DNA of 64,000 bases from Fragilaria crotonensis (GCA_022925895.1 JAKSYS010000114.1:1-64000); one strand, 5' to 3'. Counted from the first letter of the stretch, positions 19,024-29,687 are shown. The notes: a model not told the origin generated them from the letters alone. Numbers and translations are program-made.

Positions 19024-19126
19024 CAAGGAATCGTTGCTAAGGATGGCAACCCTTTGCGCTAGCTAGCCACACAAGTACTCACGATACCAGTAATGTACTG
19101 TCCAATTAACAAAATCCCCCTACCCA

Positions 19127-20827
19127 CTAGGATCTTTTCGACCTCCCTTCAACGGCATCCCATAAATTTTGCAGCCGAATCACGAGTGCTGTGATGTCAT
19201 CTCGATAATCGCCTTCTTCTTCGTGCCACCTGTTGGCTGCCGCTTCTATAAGTGCTTGGCAGGCTAACGAGGCTCCCTTAAACAGATGTGATCCCACGAT
19301 TTCAACCGCCTCCTCCGACGAAATGAATTCCCATACGCCGTCGGATGCCAGAATTACAAAATCATCATCTTTCGTGATGGTATGACTCGTAACGACAGGT
19401 TCCGCAATGACACCGACCGGCTTGACGGCATGGTCTCCAATAGAGCGTGCCATGGCCAATCCAATTTGTGAGCAACTAGAATCGAGCCAGACACGTGCCG
19501 ACAGACCAGGTTCTGGAGGTGGCGAGACGTATCCACCGTACCGTTCAATTCGTGCCTTTTCGTCCGGATGATCCGGATTCTGATCCACAGTCAGTGGGAT
19601 CGTTTCCCATGCATTTGTCGTCGTCGACGTTGTTGTTGAATCGGAGGTTGTCTTGAGTCGTGCTAGTACAGCCCGTGAATCACCTGCGTTGGACAGAGTT
19701 AACACGTTGTCGCGCAAGAGGGCTGCACAGGCGGTGGTTCCGGCGTAGAGCGGTTCAATGGATGGTTCGGTCGATAATTCTTCATCCACTTTGATGAAGG
19801 TTTCTTTAAAGGCCTTTTCCAAATCGTCTTTAAAGTTGGGATGCCGCTTAAGTTTTTGTTGCACATGATAGAGAGAGTATTGAGAAACAAGTTCACCACC
19901 TTGGCCGTGCCCATCGTATACAGCAAAAAGCGCTGTTTTGGGGGTATCTCCATATGGAAAGGCAATACCTCCTCGGTCTTGATTAATTTTGGCGCTTGTC
20001 GTCATTTTAGGCTGTCGTGGTGAAAGCGGTTGTCCTTTTTGTTCCGGAGAGATATCGTTTAACCAAGTATCATCATCTTCGTTGTCTTCATCGTCATCCT
20101 CGTGCTCAACGAAGTCACGCGCGTAGAGAGGTTCAATGCCATGGCATGAATACAGACCAACGACACTTCGAGGAAACGGCAGCTTTCTTTCATCATCGGA
20201 ATGTGTCCTCGTCATTCGTCGCTTCCAAATGGGTTGTTTCGCTTCAGGCTGATACTGATCCAGATTGTGAGGACCAATGTAGAGTCGATTGTTGGGGTCA
20301 CGATTGGATGGTGATTGGGGGTGCCTGATGATTTCACCTGCATGGTGAACTCTGGAACGAGACATGCTACCAGCAGTTGACGTCGACATCCCCGATCCGT
20401 GAGAGACGTCGGACATGCGACGTCGTTTGAATGCCGATCCTTCGTCTCCGTCCACGTCTTTCAAAGCAATTTCAAAGTCAGCCGCCATTGGCGTCGTATC
20501 GTGGTTTTGATTTGCCGTCACGGACAGGCGCCGCTTACGGAACGTTCTGGACTTTTCCTTCTCATCATACAGAGGCGAAACGTCAGTTTCAGCATCATGA
20601 TGCTCCGATGTTGCAGTGCTCGTTGGCGTTGCATTTGCGATTCCTGTCTCGTCGACGCCATCAGTGTCTACGGTTGATGGTATTGGTACACTATTTTGAA
20701 CATCAGCAACCGCTGCCTGGGCTTCTTGCACGCGATGCATGGGCAAAGATAATCGTCGCTTCCGAAATGTTAAGCCCTTCTCCCCCTCGTCGTTGGGAGT
20801 TGGTTGATCCTTTTCGTCGGACGACAT
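19127..20827 (-). CDS. PP2C-type Ser/Thr protein phosphatase
   Basis: 566 residues, single exon, ATG at 20827. The metal-dependent PP2C catalytic domain occupies about residues 275-555. Visible motifs are NQDRGG, VYDGHGQGG (metal Asp), GTTACAALL, LSNAGDSRAVL, LAMARSIGDH, ILASDGVWEFIS and YRDDITALVI, so all metal ligands seem present. The ~270-residue N-terminal extension is disordered and acidic, with three basic phosphosite-like repeats, FRKRRLS (residues 21-27 and again near 100) and FKRRRMS (near 135). These fit the R-R-x-S consensus of PKA-type kinases and may also serve as nuclear signals. No transmembrane segment is seen. It is convergent with the DnaJ gene. Confidence 0.92.
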   Translation of the reverse strand: MSSDEKDQPTPNDEGEKGLTFRKRRLSLPMHRVQEAQAAVADVQNSVPIPSTVDTDGVDETGIANATPTSTATSEHHDAETDVSPLYDEKEKSRTFRKRRLSVTANQNHDTTPMAADFEIALKDVDGDEGSAFKRRRMSDVSHGSGMSTSTAGSMSRSRVHHAGEIIRHPQSPSNRDPNNRLYIGPHNLDQYQPEAKQPIWKRRMTRTHSDDERKLPFPRSVVGLYSCHGIEPLYARDFVEHEDDDEDNEDDDTWLNDISPEQKGQPLSPRQPKMTTSAKINQDRGGIAFPYGDTPKTALFAVYDGHGQGGELVSQYSLYHVQQKLKRHPNFKDDLEKAFKETFIKVDEELSTEPSIEPLYAGTTACAALLRDNVLTLSNAGDSRAVLARLKTTSDSTTTSTTTNAWETIPLTVDQNPDHPDEKARIERYGGYVSPPPEPGLSARVWLDSSCSQIGLAMARSIGDHAVKPVGVIAEPVVTSHTITKDDDFVILASDGVWEFISSEEAVEIVGSHLFKGASLACQALIEAAANRWHEEEGDYRDDITALVIRLQNLWDAVEGRSKRS

Positions 20828-21541
20828 GATCGTTTGGATTCAAGTCGTAAAAGTGCAATGACCACCAATCGTTTAGCATCTACTTTTCTTACCTTGAGAA
20901 TACGCACGCATCAGGGCACTTTCAAATTAACCGAAGACCATTATGTCATACTCGGAGTACGGAGTACAGTACTCGAATACTCCAATAATAATCAAATTCT
21001 CTGTGCCTCCAGCGCCGACAGACAAAAACCATGGGCATATGTACTGAAGGTCAACATACAAGATATGAACATACTGTCCTTCACTGCACGCTGCGTGAAT
21101 ACTGTCCCATGGCAGTCTGTTGCACTTCGGGCAGTAGTCGTTCGACAATGGACACATAACACATGATGACATTTCGAAATGGAAATCGGTACTGCTGCAT
21201 CGTTCAAGACATAAAACGATGTCATTTCTGTGTTTCTGTACCGTCCAGGAAAATTCCTTAACTTGAATCTTGAATGTGTTTAATGTCCTGCAGGTTGGTC
21301 CAATATATACCCTGTGCGAGTACTCAGTTTACGTTGTCTAAATCCGTGTACGACTGCTACGAGGTGCTAGAGTAGCTGGTAAGGGGTAACACGACAAAAT
21401 TCAGCCCTTAATATAGAATCCATAAAAGACTGGAACGTTCTCGAGGCGAAAAGCGTCTCAACAGAGACATTCGTTGCAAGTATTTCCGAAACACGAAGAC
21501 ACGAAAAGCAAACTGGTGAGAAAGCATCGCTCGAGCTCCTC
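20828..21541. other. Intergenic upstream of PP2C
   Basis: No convincing gene. It includes a GTAC-rich patch (20950-20985). The short frames here are on both strands and lack family motifs. Confidence 0.4.
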
Positions 21542-21715
21542 CTTGGATCCATCCTATATTAGGTTTCACCAATTTGACGTCAGCGCGTAACAATCAGGAT
21601 GCTCTCAGTATGTTACTGTCTTACTGTAGTACTGTATGTCAGTACGTTGAACGTGAAGACATCAGTACTGTGACGTGGGCGCTGACGTCAAATCGGTGAA
21701 ACCTAATCGGACCCA
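21542..21715. mobile_element. ~170-bp MITE with GGATCC-type ends
   Basis: AGGTTTCACCAATTTGACGT at 21561-21580 (the match continues through CAGCGC) is inverted at 21679-21704 with one mismatch. Further out, TTGGATCC...TATTAGG at the left corresponds to CCTAATCGGACCCAGG at the right. The loop between the arms is a GTAC-rich spacer. The outer ends resemble those of the MULE at 8673-17229 (GGATCCGATTA), so this may be a short relative moved by that family. No target duplication was recognised. Confidence 0.6.
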
Positions 21716-21889
21716 GGTAGTATAGAGTATAGAGTAGAGTATAGAAACCTCGTAAACCTTCGTGATCCCAGCTGGAACTTTGCTCTGAATTTCATAGAAA
21801 GGGGTTTCTGTCAGTCTCAGGAAGATCATATTGTTGTTCCCTTGAGCCTCAAAGAACAGCGCGGCAGAGCTGTCATTAACTTGTCAAGG

Positions 21890-21965
21890 GGATTGGTGTA
21901 TAGTATCGTTGGCTAAAATCTCAAGCAGAGGTGAGGCTGTGGGTTCAAGTCATGCAGAAAAGTCA
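21890..21965 (+). mobile_element. tRNA-derived SINE-like copy (A)
   Basis: TTGGCTAAAATCTCAAG resembles a Pol III A box, and GGGTTCAAGTC, ~35 bp downstream, a B box. A sister copy with the same order lies at 43234-43325. Neither folds convincingly into a tRNA, so a SINE or tRNA relic is more likely. Confidence is low because only two copies are visible. Confidence 0.4.
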
Positions 21966-23525
21966 AAAACCTATTGATTCATGAACCTACAGTATGATGC
22001 TATCCACTAGAGGGTAGTATTGTACTGTGTGGGTTGAGTTCTCCTAATCATGAGCACAGCGGCAGCACGTAAAATAGACCTTGGATTTTTGTCGTTAACT
22101 TGTCGAGAAGCTACCACGCCGATTCTGGTGCAGCCATCATTGGTCAACTTTATAGGAGCTCAAAGCCTCCCTCAACTAGAACAAAGTGGATTTCATAGGA
22201 TAAACTTTTCTTGAAAGAACTTTCACAAGTTTCACAAGGACATGCTAGGGGACCAACCTTGTATGCGTGTCTCCTTGAATTGTGAGCAGGCAACACAGGA
22301 TCATTGTCCAGCAGGAAAGAACAACAAGGAAGCTCATCATCCAAGGTGAAGAGAAGCATATCTGAGTTGACAAACAATGCCAGGTTAATTAACCACATCA
22401 GGAGGATATACACTAGAGGAACTTCTCAGGAGGTGCAGATTTCTAGGAAACTCTGGATCATCCTTTGCAACTGTAAGAGATAGGGTTGTGAATGTACAGT
22501 TGATAAATCGCTTTGGCAGGGATTCAGCACTCCTCAGTCTCACCCACAGGCCATGCATAACATTACCAGTATATGCATAGCTTCTTGCTTGCTGGTACTA
22601 ATCTGCTATTCGCTCACCCCACACTGCAATCCAGAACAATGTGTATGGTGATGATGAAGAATGGCAACAAGCAGTTCTTATTTTATCTGGGTTGAATCCC
22701 TCGTTGTTGATGACGTAGAAGATCCAAGACCCAGCCAGAGAACAGAAGCACAGCTATCAGCAAAGCAGGAGAACTTGCTGTCTGTCTTTCAATCATGATT
22801 GTTCAAAATGTACTTTGTTTGCGAGCTGTGGCTGAGGACCCATCATATTGCAAAAACAAGAATCATGGCAGATGTTCTATTATGACATCTTTCTTGTTCT
22901 GGCTGGCAGTAGCAATCAACCAATCCTTCGTCCTCAGTATCAATTTCTAGTCTTCCATCCAATCGACGTCCATTCCAAAAGTACAAAACCCTGGAAAGCT
23001 TGTTGAATGTCAGTAGGAGTACGAATTACTGACGTTTGCTTTAGAGTGGTGTGCTTGGTGTGTGAGGAATGAATTGAAATCGAACGTTTAGAACGAGGAC
23101 CGGAATGATCCAAATTTAGCTTTTGAACAACAAAATCCACGGATAAAACCGAATTGCACCAAAATTTGGAATTCCAGGATTGGAAGTGACTATCCGTGTG
23201 CACCCAGACGTGACAGAAGGACAGAAGTCCACCTGAGGCGACTGAGAACTGAGAGCCACGAGAGCGGAAAAAGGCCATTTTAGTATTCTTAGTTTCTGTT
23301 GCGGAATTGTGGAATTCTCCGGGATTCAAACGCGTTGCCACCATATGTGCCGCCATGCACTCACCACGAAAGCAGTTGATGTGCACATGAATTGACACAC
23401 AATTATTACGAGCTACCTGTGTATGCATACGATCAAGTCAAATAAAAAAAATGTAAGAAAGAACAGAGAACACCTCCGGTACATGTAACTCACCCATACT
23501 GCTAGTTTCTACGCGTGGCCGACTG
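21966..23525. other. Intergenic, no gene seen
   Basis: AT-rich DNA. Short minus-strand frames at 22150-22413 and 22940-23428 show no family motif and are not called. A B-box-like GTTTGAATCCC on the minus strand near 23310 has no matching A box or clover-leaf. Confidence 0.4.
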
Positions 23526-24337
23526 ATGCTTCCTTTTGCGTCGCGATTGTCTCACAGGTGTTCTCGTGTTGTCTTTAGTTCCAGCTGCATTCGAAGTATC
23601 ATGGTGAAAGGAGGAGCAATTGTCCGTGCCACGGACACGATTGCTGTCAAGCAACTGTTTGATGATGATTCTTCGACCTACACGTACCTTCTGTACGATG
23701 TTGAGACGAAGGATGCTATCCTTGTTGACCCCGTAGACCTTCAAGTGGATCGTGACCTTAAGGAGGTGGAGTCTCTCTCGGTCTAAATCTCGTCTACGGA
23801 GTCAATACTCACGCCCATGCGGATCATGTCACCGGAACAGGGCTCTTGAGGGCACGCGTCAAGGGTTTCCAGTCGGTGATTTCATCTGCCAGCGAAGCCA
23901 AGGCAGATTTGACTCTGGAAGATGGAGACCGCATCGTTTTCGGGAATCGATTTTTGGAGGCACGCTCGACACCAGGTCACACAGGAGGCTGCATGTCGTT
24001 TGTCGCGGACGATCGTTCTTTCGTGTTGACGGGAGACGCCCTGTTGATTCAAGGGTGTGGACGTACCGACTTTCAGTCCGGCAGTGCCGAGCAGCTTTAC
24101 GAGTCGGTGCATTCCAAGCTGTTTTCCTTGCCTCGAGACTGCATCGTGTATCCAGCGCACGACTATAATCAAAGGACGTCGTCAACGATTGGATCTGAGG
24201 CGGATTCAAATCCTCGATTGTCCAAGACCAAGGAAGAGTTTGTCCAAATTATGAAGAACTTAAACCTTCCGTACCCGAAAAAGATTGACATCGCCGTGCC
24301 AGCCAATATGCGATGTGGCGTTCCAGATGTGGATTGA
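23526..24337 (+). CDS. ETHE1: ETHE1-like persulfide dioxygenase (frame-disrupted here)
   Basis: A beta-lactamase-fold, mononuclear-iron sulfur dioxygenase that oxidises glutathione persulfide in mitochondrial H2S catabolism. The N-terminus ([16 protein letters not shown]) looks like a mitochondrial presequence. The metal motif THAHADH is followed by STPGHTGGC (iron His), [16 protein letters not shown] (iron Asp) and YPAHDY (His), all in ETHE1 spacing, and the size (~270 residues) fits. The reading frame changes between 23526-23786 and the rest: a CTCTCTC run at ~23772-23778 carries one extra TC relative to a continuous frame (...[12 protein letters not shown]...). This is either a recent null allele or a base-calling error. 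The gene converges on the membrane-protein gene with 156 bp between stops. Confidence 0.85.
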
Positions 24338-24493
24338 CAAACGCCAATTTATCCTTCGTAACTAAGCGTCTATATTTGTTCTCTAAATGTCATGACTCTC
24401 CCCGCAGCCCTTAAGATCGCCCTTGAGAATAGTTTGTGATTTAATATGTTGCTCGGGATCCATCGAGAAGCCTCCCCCCAATGCCCCTTGGGA

Positions 24494-25206
24494 TCAGTAA
24501 AATGTCCACGACGACTTGATGTGGTTCGGTTCTCGTTGTTCCTCTTGTTGTGCGGAGGGTTCTCGTTGATAATCACTGGAAATGACCGAGCTATCACGGG
24601 TGACGTTGGCATCTCCATCTGCTGCATTGTCACGTACAAATTCCGCACTTTTGCTGCGTCGACGAATGACAAAGACAAAGATTATGGAGTAAAGCATGAA
24701 GCAGCCATATGTCAAGGTAGAACACGCGCCAAACTGAGACAACCAGCCCCGTTCTTCTAATTGTCGATCGTCATAGTTGATCTGCGAAAAAAGTGTCAGT
24801 TTTGAAGCAAGCGCACGCGAACACCATTCACAAGAATACTCACTCCAAGGCTGCAAACTAGAAGCAAACACATGAGACAGGCGTTGCAATAGACCACCAG
24901 AGCAGAGAGTAGGGGCAACGGATGCGCATGATTGCGAAACACGGCGTTTCCATACCACACTATTAAACCAAATGCGAGCAAGCTCCAAACGTACACAAAC
25001 ACAATGGCCCCTTTCCCCTGTTGGTCTTCTGGCCCGCGTTCTGCTTGTTGGCCATTTCCCCACGACCACCACGGTGATGATTGATCCTCCCCGTCATTTT
25101 CTCCCTTGACTAGTACTGCTGTGAGCCATGCGAGAAACGGAAGTAAGGCAGATAATACTGCTCCAATGTTCCAACTCAGTACGAAGTAATCTCGATGCTG
25201 TGTCAT
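24494..25206 (-). CDS. Unidentified four-helix membrane protein
   Basis: Two exons, 25206-24844 and 24781-24494, joined by a 62-bp GTGAGT...CGCAG intron in phase 0; 216 residues. Four hydrophobic helices are visible at about residues 8-33, 66-88, 94-120 and 135-160. A Trp/Gly/Glu-rich loop (SSPWWSWGNGQQ) separates the first two. A hydrophilic C-terminal tail of ~55 residues starts with RRRSK and is rich in Asp, Gln and Glu. The ATG at 25206 is the first in frame after an upstream stretch without family features. I do not recognise the family, and no catalytic motif is seen. Confidence 0.7.
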
Positions 25207-25643
25207 GCTGATGAGTATTTTGGATTGAAAATGTAGGTACGGCTTCACGGCTTGTTTCTGAGAAGTCTGATTTTTTGTCAATTAGTGCGGGTAGGGATTT
25301 TTCCCGCTGATTTTCGACTGAGTTTTCTGCCCGTTAAGGGCATGTGCAAGGAGTAGTTTCCCACTCTGCCAGCGCGTATGTTCGTATTCAGTCCTGAAGT
25401 ACTGTTTTTATTCTAAAGGCGGACGAGCGTTAGATGTATTTCGATCTGGGATTGCGGCGTATGTCAAGGTGGAGTATTCATAGATATATGAAAATGTCAT
25501 ACATAGAGGTAACGTTGTCATGTACTGTAGTACGCCGTACAGGTGTATCACATACTGTATCATCACGGCAGCAAGCCCTCCTATTGCTAGATGCAAGTCA
25601 AGATATGAATTCAGGCCCAAACTTGGAGCTTTCATGAAAAAAG
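25207..25643. other. Intergenic, no gene seen
   Basis: This is the promoter side of the membrane-protein gene and the left flank of the LepA pseudogene. A short GTACTGTAGTACGCCGTAC patch lies near 25521-25539. Confidence 0.4.
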
Positions 25644-26190
25644 GTGCTGATTGCCTTGAGAAAAGTTGATTTGGATGCAGCTCGGCCTATTTCACGTGGC
25701 GCTGACAGAGTCTGATTGACTTGACCTGGAAGATCCTGATGCAATCGTAACTACCAGTGCTAGGAATAGGGTAGGTATCACTGATGTCTTGGATGCAGTT
25801 TGTCGACGCGTGCCGCCGCCGAAAGTGTCGGAAGACGATGACGGCGAAGTTCTCAGGGCTGAGGTCGTTGATTCCTGGTATGCTCAAGAGGAGTCAATTG
25901 TTTGGTGCAAATAGTATCCGGGAGCCTTCGAGAGACTGGTCGCATCTCGATCGTCGCCGACTGCAGGTTTTAAGAGATCGGCATTCTGTTGCCTATGGCT
26001 CTTTGTACAGGTAGTTTACAATGGGGGCAAATGGGTTACGTTAGGTTTGGTTTGAAAGATCCACGACAAGCTCAACCTGGAACTGTGCTTATGATGAAAA
26101 GCATTTGTCCAAGCAGTCTTCCAACCTTACCGGAGTGGTTACAAGCGATATCGGTCCTCAATGCTTCAGTTCACCCAACTGGTAGGGAAT
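25644..26190 (+). pseudogene. EF4/LepA (GUF1-type) translation GTPase pseudogene fragment
   Basis: Pieces of the middle of LepA appear in order but in changing frames. KVDLDAARP (~25660) is the family's version of the NKxD guanine-binding loop. DPDAIVTTSARNRVGITDVL (~25732), running on into DAVCRRVPPPK, is the G5 loop and the PPP linker. LRAEVVDSWYAQEE begins domain 2, EIGILLP (~25978) lies inside it, and GQMGYVRFGLKDPRQAQPGT (~26027) closes it. SVLNASVHPT (~26151) is the start of domain 3. In-frame stops and at least two frame changes break it, and both the N- and C-terminal thirds are absent. An organellar back-translocase gene probably exists elsewhere in the genome. Confidence 0.8.
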
Positions 26191-26370
26191 GTCATGGAAA
26201 GTCGAGGATAAGTATTGAATATAATCACTACAACGGGCCTGAATACAAAGTGTTATCGCAGTGATAGGAATCCTCAGTTAACGAAATCATACGGTTAGGC
26301 AGGGTGGAGCTCTACATTTCTTAAGAATCAATCTCAATCTCTAGCTAGCTTCGTACCACGTCAGAGCAAT

Positions 26371-27306
26371 CTACGAGCAACCGGCGCTAAGTTTTGTGTC
26401 TGCGCCAGTCGTTGGGTTCTCTCCCTTCAGAGTAGGGTTCTTGCAAAGCTTTCGGATGTCGAAATCTAAATTTTGTAAACACAGACTGAGCGTACAACAT
26501 CAACACGCAAAGCAGTTGTCAAATTAGGATTTACTCACCTCCGATATAGGCGTCGGTAAAGTCAGCGTTCTCGACAATTGCATCGTCAAAACTCGTTCCC
26601 GTCAACACAGCGTTTGTGAAGATGGTACCCCGTAGGGAACTGCCAGTGAACGACGCTCTATCCACAATGGCATTTGAAAAATCAGCACCTTCGAAGTTCG
26701 AATCTAACGACAGCACCAAGCAAAGAGTTTGTCAGCATCATTATTCTTTCATGGGCAGGAAGTTGCAATCTGGGAGTACTTACCGTGCAAGTAACCTTTC
26801 GAAAGCTGAGCTTCTCTAAAGTTGACCTTGCTCACATCGGTTTTGGACATGATGACACCAGAAAGATCGAATCCAGCAGCATTCGCACCAGAAAGAGAGC
26901 ATTGACGCAAATCATAAAGCTTGTCACGAGCGGCGTTGGCCTGTCCCATGGAAGAGCTCTTTAAGGAGCAACGAGTCTTGTCCGACGCATCAATTGGAGG
27001 TAGTCGGAACTCTTTTGTGGAACCTGCATTAACATTAAGAGATGTGATTGAATATCGCATGAGAGGCTACTGATTTTCCGGATGAAAAATCATCCATTTG
27101 CACCTACCATCAGCGAGCGCAGGTAAGGGGTTGGTTAGCAGCATAGCAGAAATGGCGGCAGTGGCAGCAACCTGACCCCAAGATTCGCCGAGGCTGTGGG
27201 CTTGAATGGATGCGACCGTGGAAAATCTGTTCGACGCGGAATGCTGAACAACGAAAGCGTCGGCACATACAATGGCTAAAAGGAGAGAAGCTATCTTGAT
27301 CATCAT
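26371..27306 (-). CDS. Thylakoid-lumen pentapeptide-repeat protein
   Basis: Four exons (27306-27108, 27023-26784, 26703-26539, 26465-26371), all introns GT-AG and phase 1, giving 232 residues. Residues 1-17 are a signal peptide ending ADA|F, the cleavage context of diatom plastid proteins. A second hydrophobic segment (~50-65) ending PALA|DG is a thylakoid-lumen signal. The mature part carries about twelve A(D/N)FxxA-type pentapeptide units (e.g. ANFxxx-like EGADFSNAIV, ENADFTDAYI) forming a right-handed beta-helix. The C-terminus RKLCKNPTLKGENPTTGADT is the conserved tail of plant lumenal TL17/TL20.3-type proteins. Its molecular role is unknown; lumenal location is well supported. Confidence 0.9.
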
Positions 27307-27689
27307 TATTCAGTTATAACAAATGAGTAGGTACTTTGTTATTTGTTATGTTCCCTTTCGGTAATACTGAGCCTTGACATCGCAACCTCGGATGTCGCCT
27401 TCGCATAGCTCAAGTGTGGTTCGACTTGGTCAGACGTCATGCGTGGCGACTTCGAGCGCTCAAGTCGTGAGAGTCGAAACGCTAACTGCGCCCTCGTTGC
27501 AGTAAAAGGTGCCCAACGACAGTGTTTTGTCGTACCAGGTAGTTCAGAGCGAAGTAGCAGTACCCTGGTACTCCAGTACCTGATATTTCCGTAGGGGAAA
27601 CTCCAGTACGAACAGCAGCGTTTATTCCTTTGGCAGGTTATCATCGACTGTCTGTAGACTGTAGACTACAAGTACTGGTACTATGATAC
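27307..27689. other. Intergenic upstream of the lumen protein gene
   Basis: No gene. It holds the promoter of the pentapeptide-repeat gene and a few GTACTGGTAC-type runs near 27550-27680. Confidence 0.4.
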
Positions 27690-27697
27690 ATGCCCAT

Positions 27698-28018
27698 CAG
27701 AGACGGGAATTTCTGAAAATATCAAACCCATGGGTACCCACGTAAAGCTACGCTCACGGAAGTACCAGCCCAAACCCACCCAGAACCCATACGATCTACC
27801 AAGACCTACCCAAACCCACCCAAACCCAGTAGTTAGTACTGGACTAGATGGCTCTACTACTACCGGTAGCAAACATCTACAGTCATTTTTTGCTATGATT
27901 TGCCGGCCCACCCAGACCCACCCATGAAATCCTGAGCTCACTCAAAACCCACCCTTAACCCAATGGGTTTGGGTGGGCCGTGGGTTTGGGTGGGCTGGGT
28001 TTGAAATTCCCGTCTCTG
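27698..28018. mobile_element. Non-autonomous hAT element (MITE) with 8-bp target duplication
   Basis: CAGAGACGGGAATTTC at 27698-27713 is perfectly inverted at 28003-28018. The element is flanked on both sides by ATGCCCAT (27690-27697 and 28019-28026). CAGAG ends plus an 8-bp duplication are diagnostic of the hAT superfamily. The 321-bp interior is built of CCCACCCAAACCC on one arm and its complement on the other, so both arms together fold back. It has no coding capacity. The intact ends and perfect duplication suggest a fairly recent insertion. Confidence 0.88.
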
Positions 28019-28026
28019 ATGCCCAT

Positions 28027-29058
28027 ACTTACCCCCAGAAAACATCCTCACTCAGACTCAGAGCAGACGATCTAACAGAGGAAGCTCAGGTGAATCAATC
28101 AGAATTCTATTGCTGTCAGTGATTTGGATATAGGATGTAGGGCATCCAGCCATCCAGCTGCCCCTCCAACGTGCGAACCAAATCACAATTCGCTTGGGGG
28201 ATCCAGCGGCCTGTCAAAAAAGCGAACCGAAATAGTCATAACTTGCTTGACAATTTCGCAGTTGAATATTTTTGTTATCGTCCTATAACCGTGCGCCGAA
28301 CCCTGGAGTCCATCGATCATTGTTGATGGCATAACGTTTGAACGACTCTTGACGCACTACCGGTAGTGTAGCAACATCACGACGCTGCGGTTTCTGGCGG
28401 TAGGTCTGCAGCAATTCTACCAAACCATCTGGTCGTTCGAGGTAGGCCTACCACGGCTCAGGAAAGGTACAAAACACCCAGCCCTTCGAGATTCTTTTCA
28501 AGTAGTAGACCTCCGCAAACCCGCATATGTTGCCCAGGTTGTAGGTGGTTGAGTAATCATTATTGAGAACAACAAAGGGTCATCCAGGTTAGCCGTAGGC
28601 ACCAATCTCTAGCCGATCCCATGTTTCTTCACCACCAGGATTGACGCAAATGTTACATTCCTTTGTTCCCGCCGTTCTGACGGGCTTCCTGCGATCCTTG
28701 CTAGCTCGCCTGTGCGTGACAGGTCCACAAGGGTTAGCGAAACCAGGTACAGTATGTATAATACTGTCGTGAAACTCCGAGTATCGCAGCAAACCTTACA
28801 CTAGAGACCATTCGACCTTTAATTGGGTGGAACGATTTTTGGTTATGGGCCGTATTTTCAAGGCGGCACGGCCGATGTTTAACGTCATTTCTGATATTGA
28901 AGACTATATCAACGAAATGAATGATTTAAAAAATTATCCTTTAAGTATTGCCTTGGCACTTGAGTGATCCACATGACCTGCAACGATGAAACACAATCGA
29001 GAAACTGATTTCGTACGTGGTATCTACACGACTACCAGTACACAAAAGGGGCTCGGTC
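28027..29058. other. Intergenic, no gene seen
   Basis: Unique-looking DNA with one TACCGGTAGTG palindrome near 28358. No coding frame with family motifs was found. Confidence 0.4.
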
Positions 29059-29151
29059 AGAACTTCGAATTACTCAACAAGCGTGCACTATGCTATTCTT
29101 CAATGCACCAGTGACAACATAGTGCACGCCTGTTGAGTAATTCGAAGTTCT
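29059..29151. repeat. Near-perfect 34-bp hairpin
   Basis: The arms 29059-29092 and 29118-29151 are reverse complements with one mismatch, around a 25-nt loop. Arm sequence begins AGAACTTCGAATTACTCAAC. This could be a small foldback element or the precursor of a small RNA. Nothing nearby decides between them. Confidence 0.75.
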
Positions 29152-29687
29152 CGTCAAGTTACAATGGTTCAAAGGATCGATTTTACCGTTATCACTCTAT
29201 TGTGCAGTATGGTGGGGGAGTATTCTGAATTCAAGAGTCAAACGTTCGAATAACGCATGGCCGGCTGGATCGTGCCACCCAATTAATTTTCTAATGGTCT
29301 GTAGTGATGCGTACATGCATATCATAGTCGTACACGGCAGACGCGAAAGCACCCACAGGGGAGTACATGTATGTAGTACTGGAATACTCTCTAGAGTAGT
29401 GCTCCAGTAGAAGCGTCCGACGCATTGACGCATTCGTACATTTATACCGTAATAGCAGTACTGTAGTACATTCGCAGTGCTTTCTTGCAGGATTCTCAAT
29501 ATATTCCTCCTGTGGATGATGCCAGCAGTTCTCAACACTCCTATGAATAGCGACTCAGAGCTGTGAATAAGTGTGCCATCGTGCACATTCGTTCGTGGTT
29601 CAAACGGGACAATCAGAACGAAAGCATTCTTTGCACTTTCACATTGTTGCGAATGCTTAATCCAGTGATATCACTTGAAAGAAGAAG
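29152..29687. other. Intergenic upstream of the PDZ gene
   Basis: No gene. It has GTAC-rich stretches at 29366-29400 and 29455-29475. It likely contains the PDZ gene promoter. Confidence 0.4.

Noticed and set aside
23295-23380. A tRNA gene on the minus strand, from its GTTTGAATCCC box
   Set aside because: No acceptor stem or A box in the right place, so no clover-leaf.
27681-27941. 86-residue frame rich in GWVWVGL repeats
   Set aside because: It is the translation of the TTTGGGTGGG repeats of the hAT MITE.
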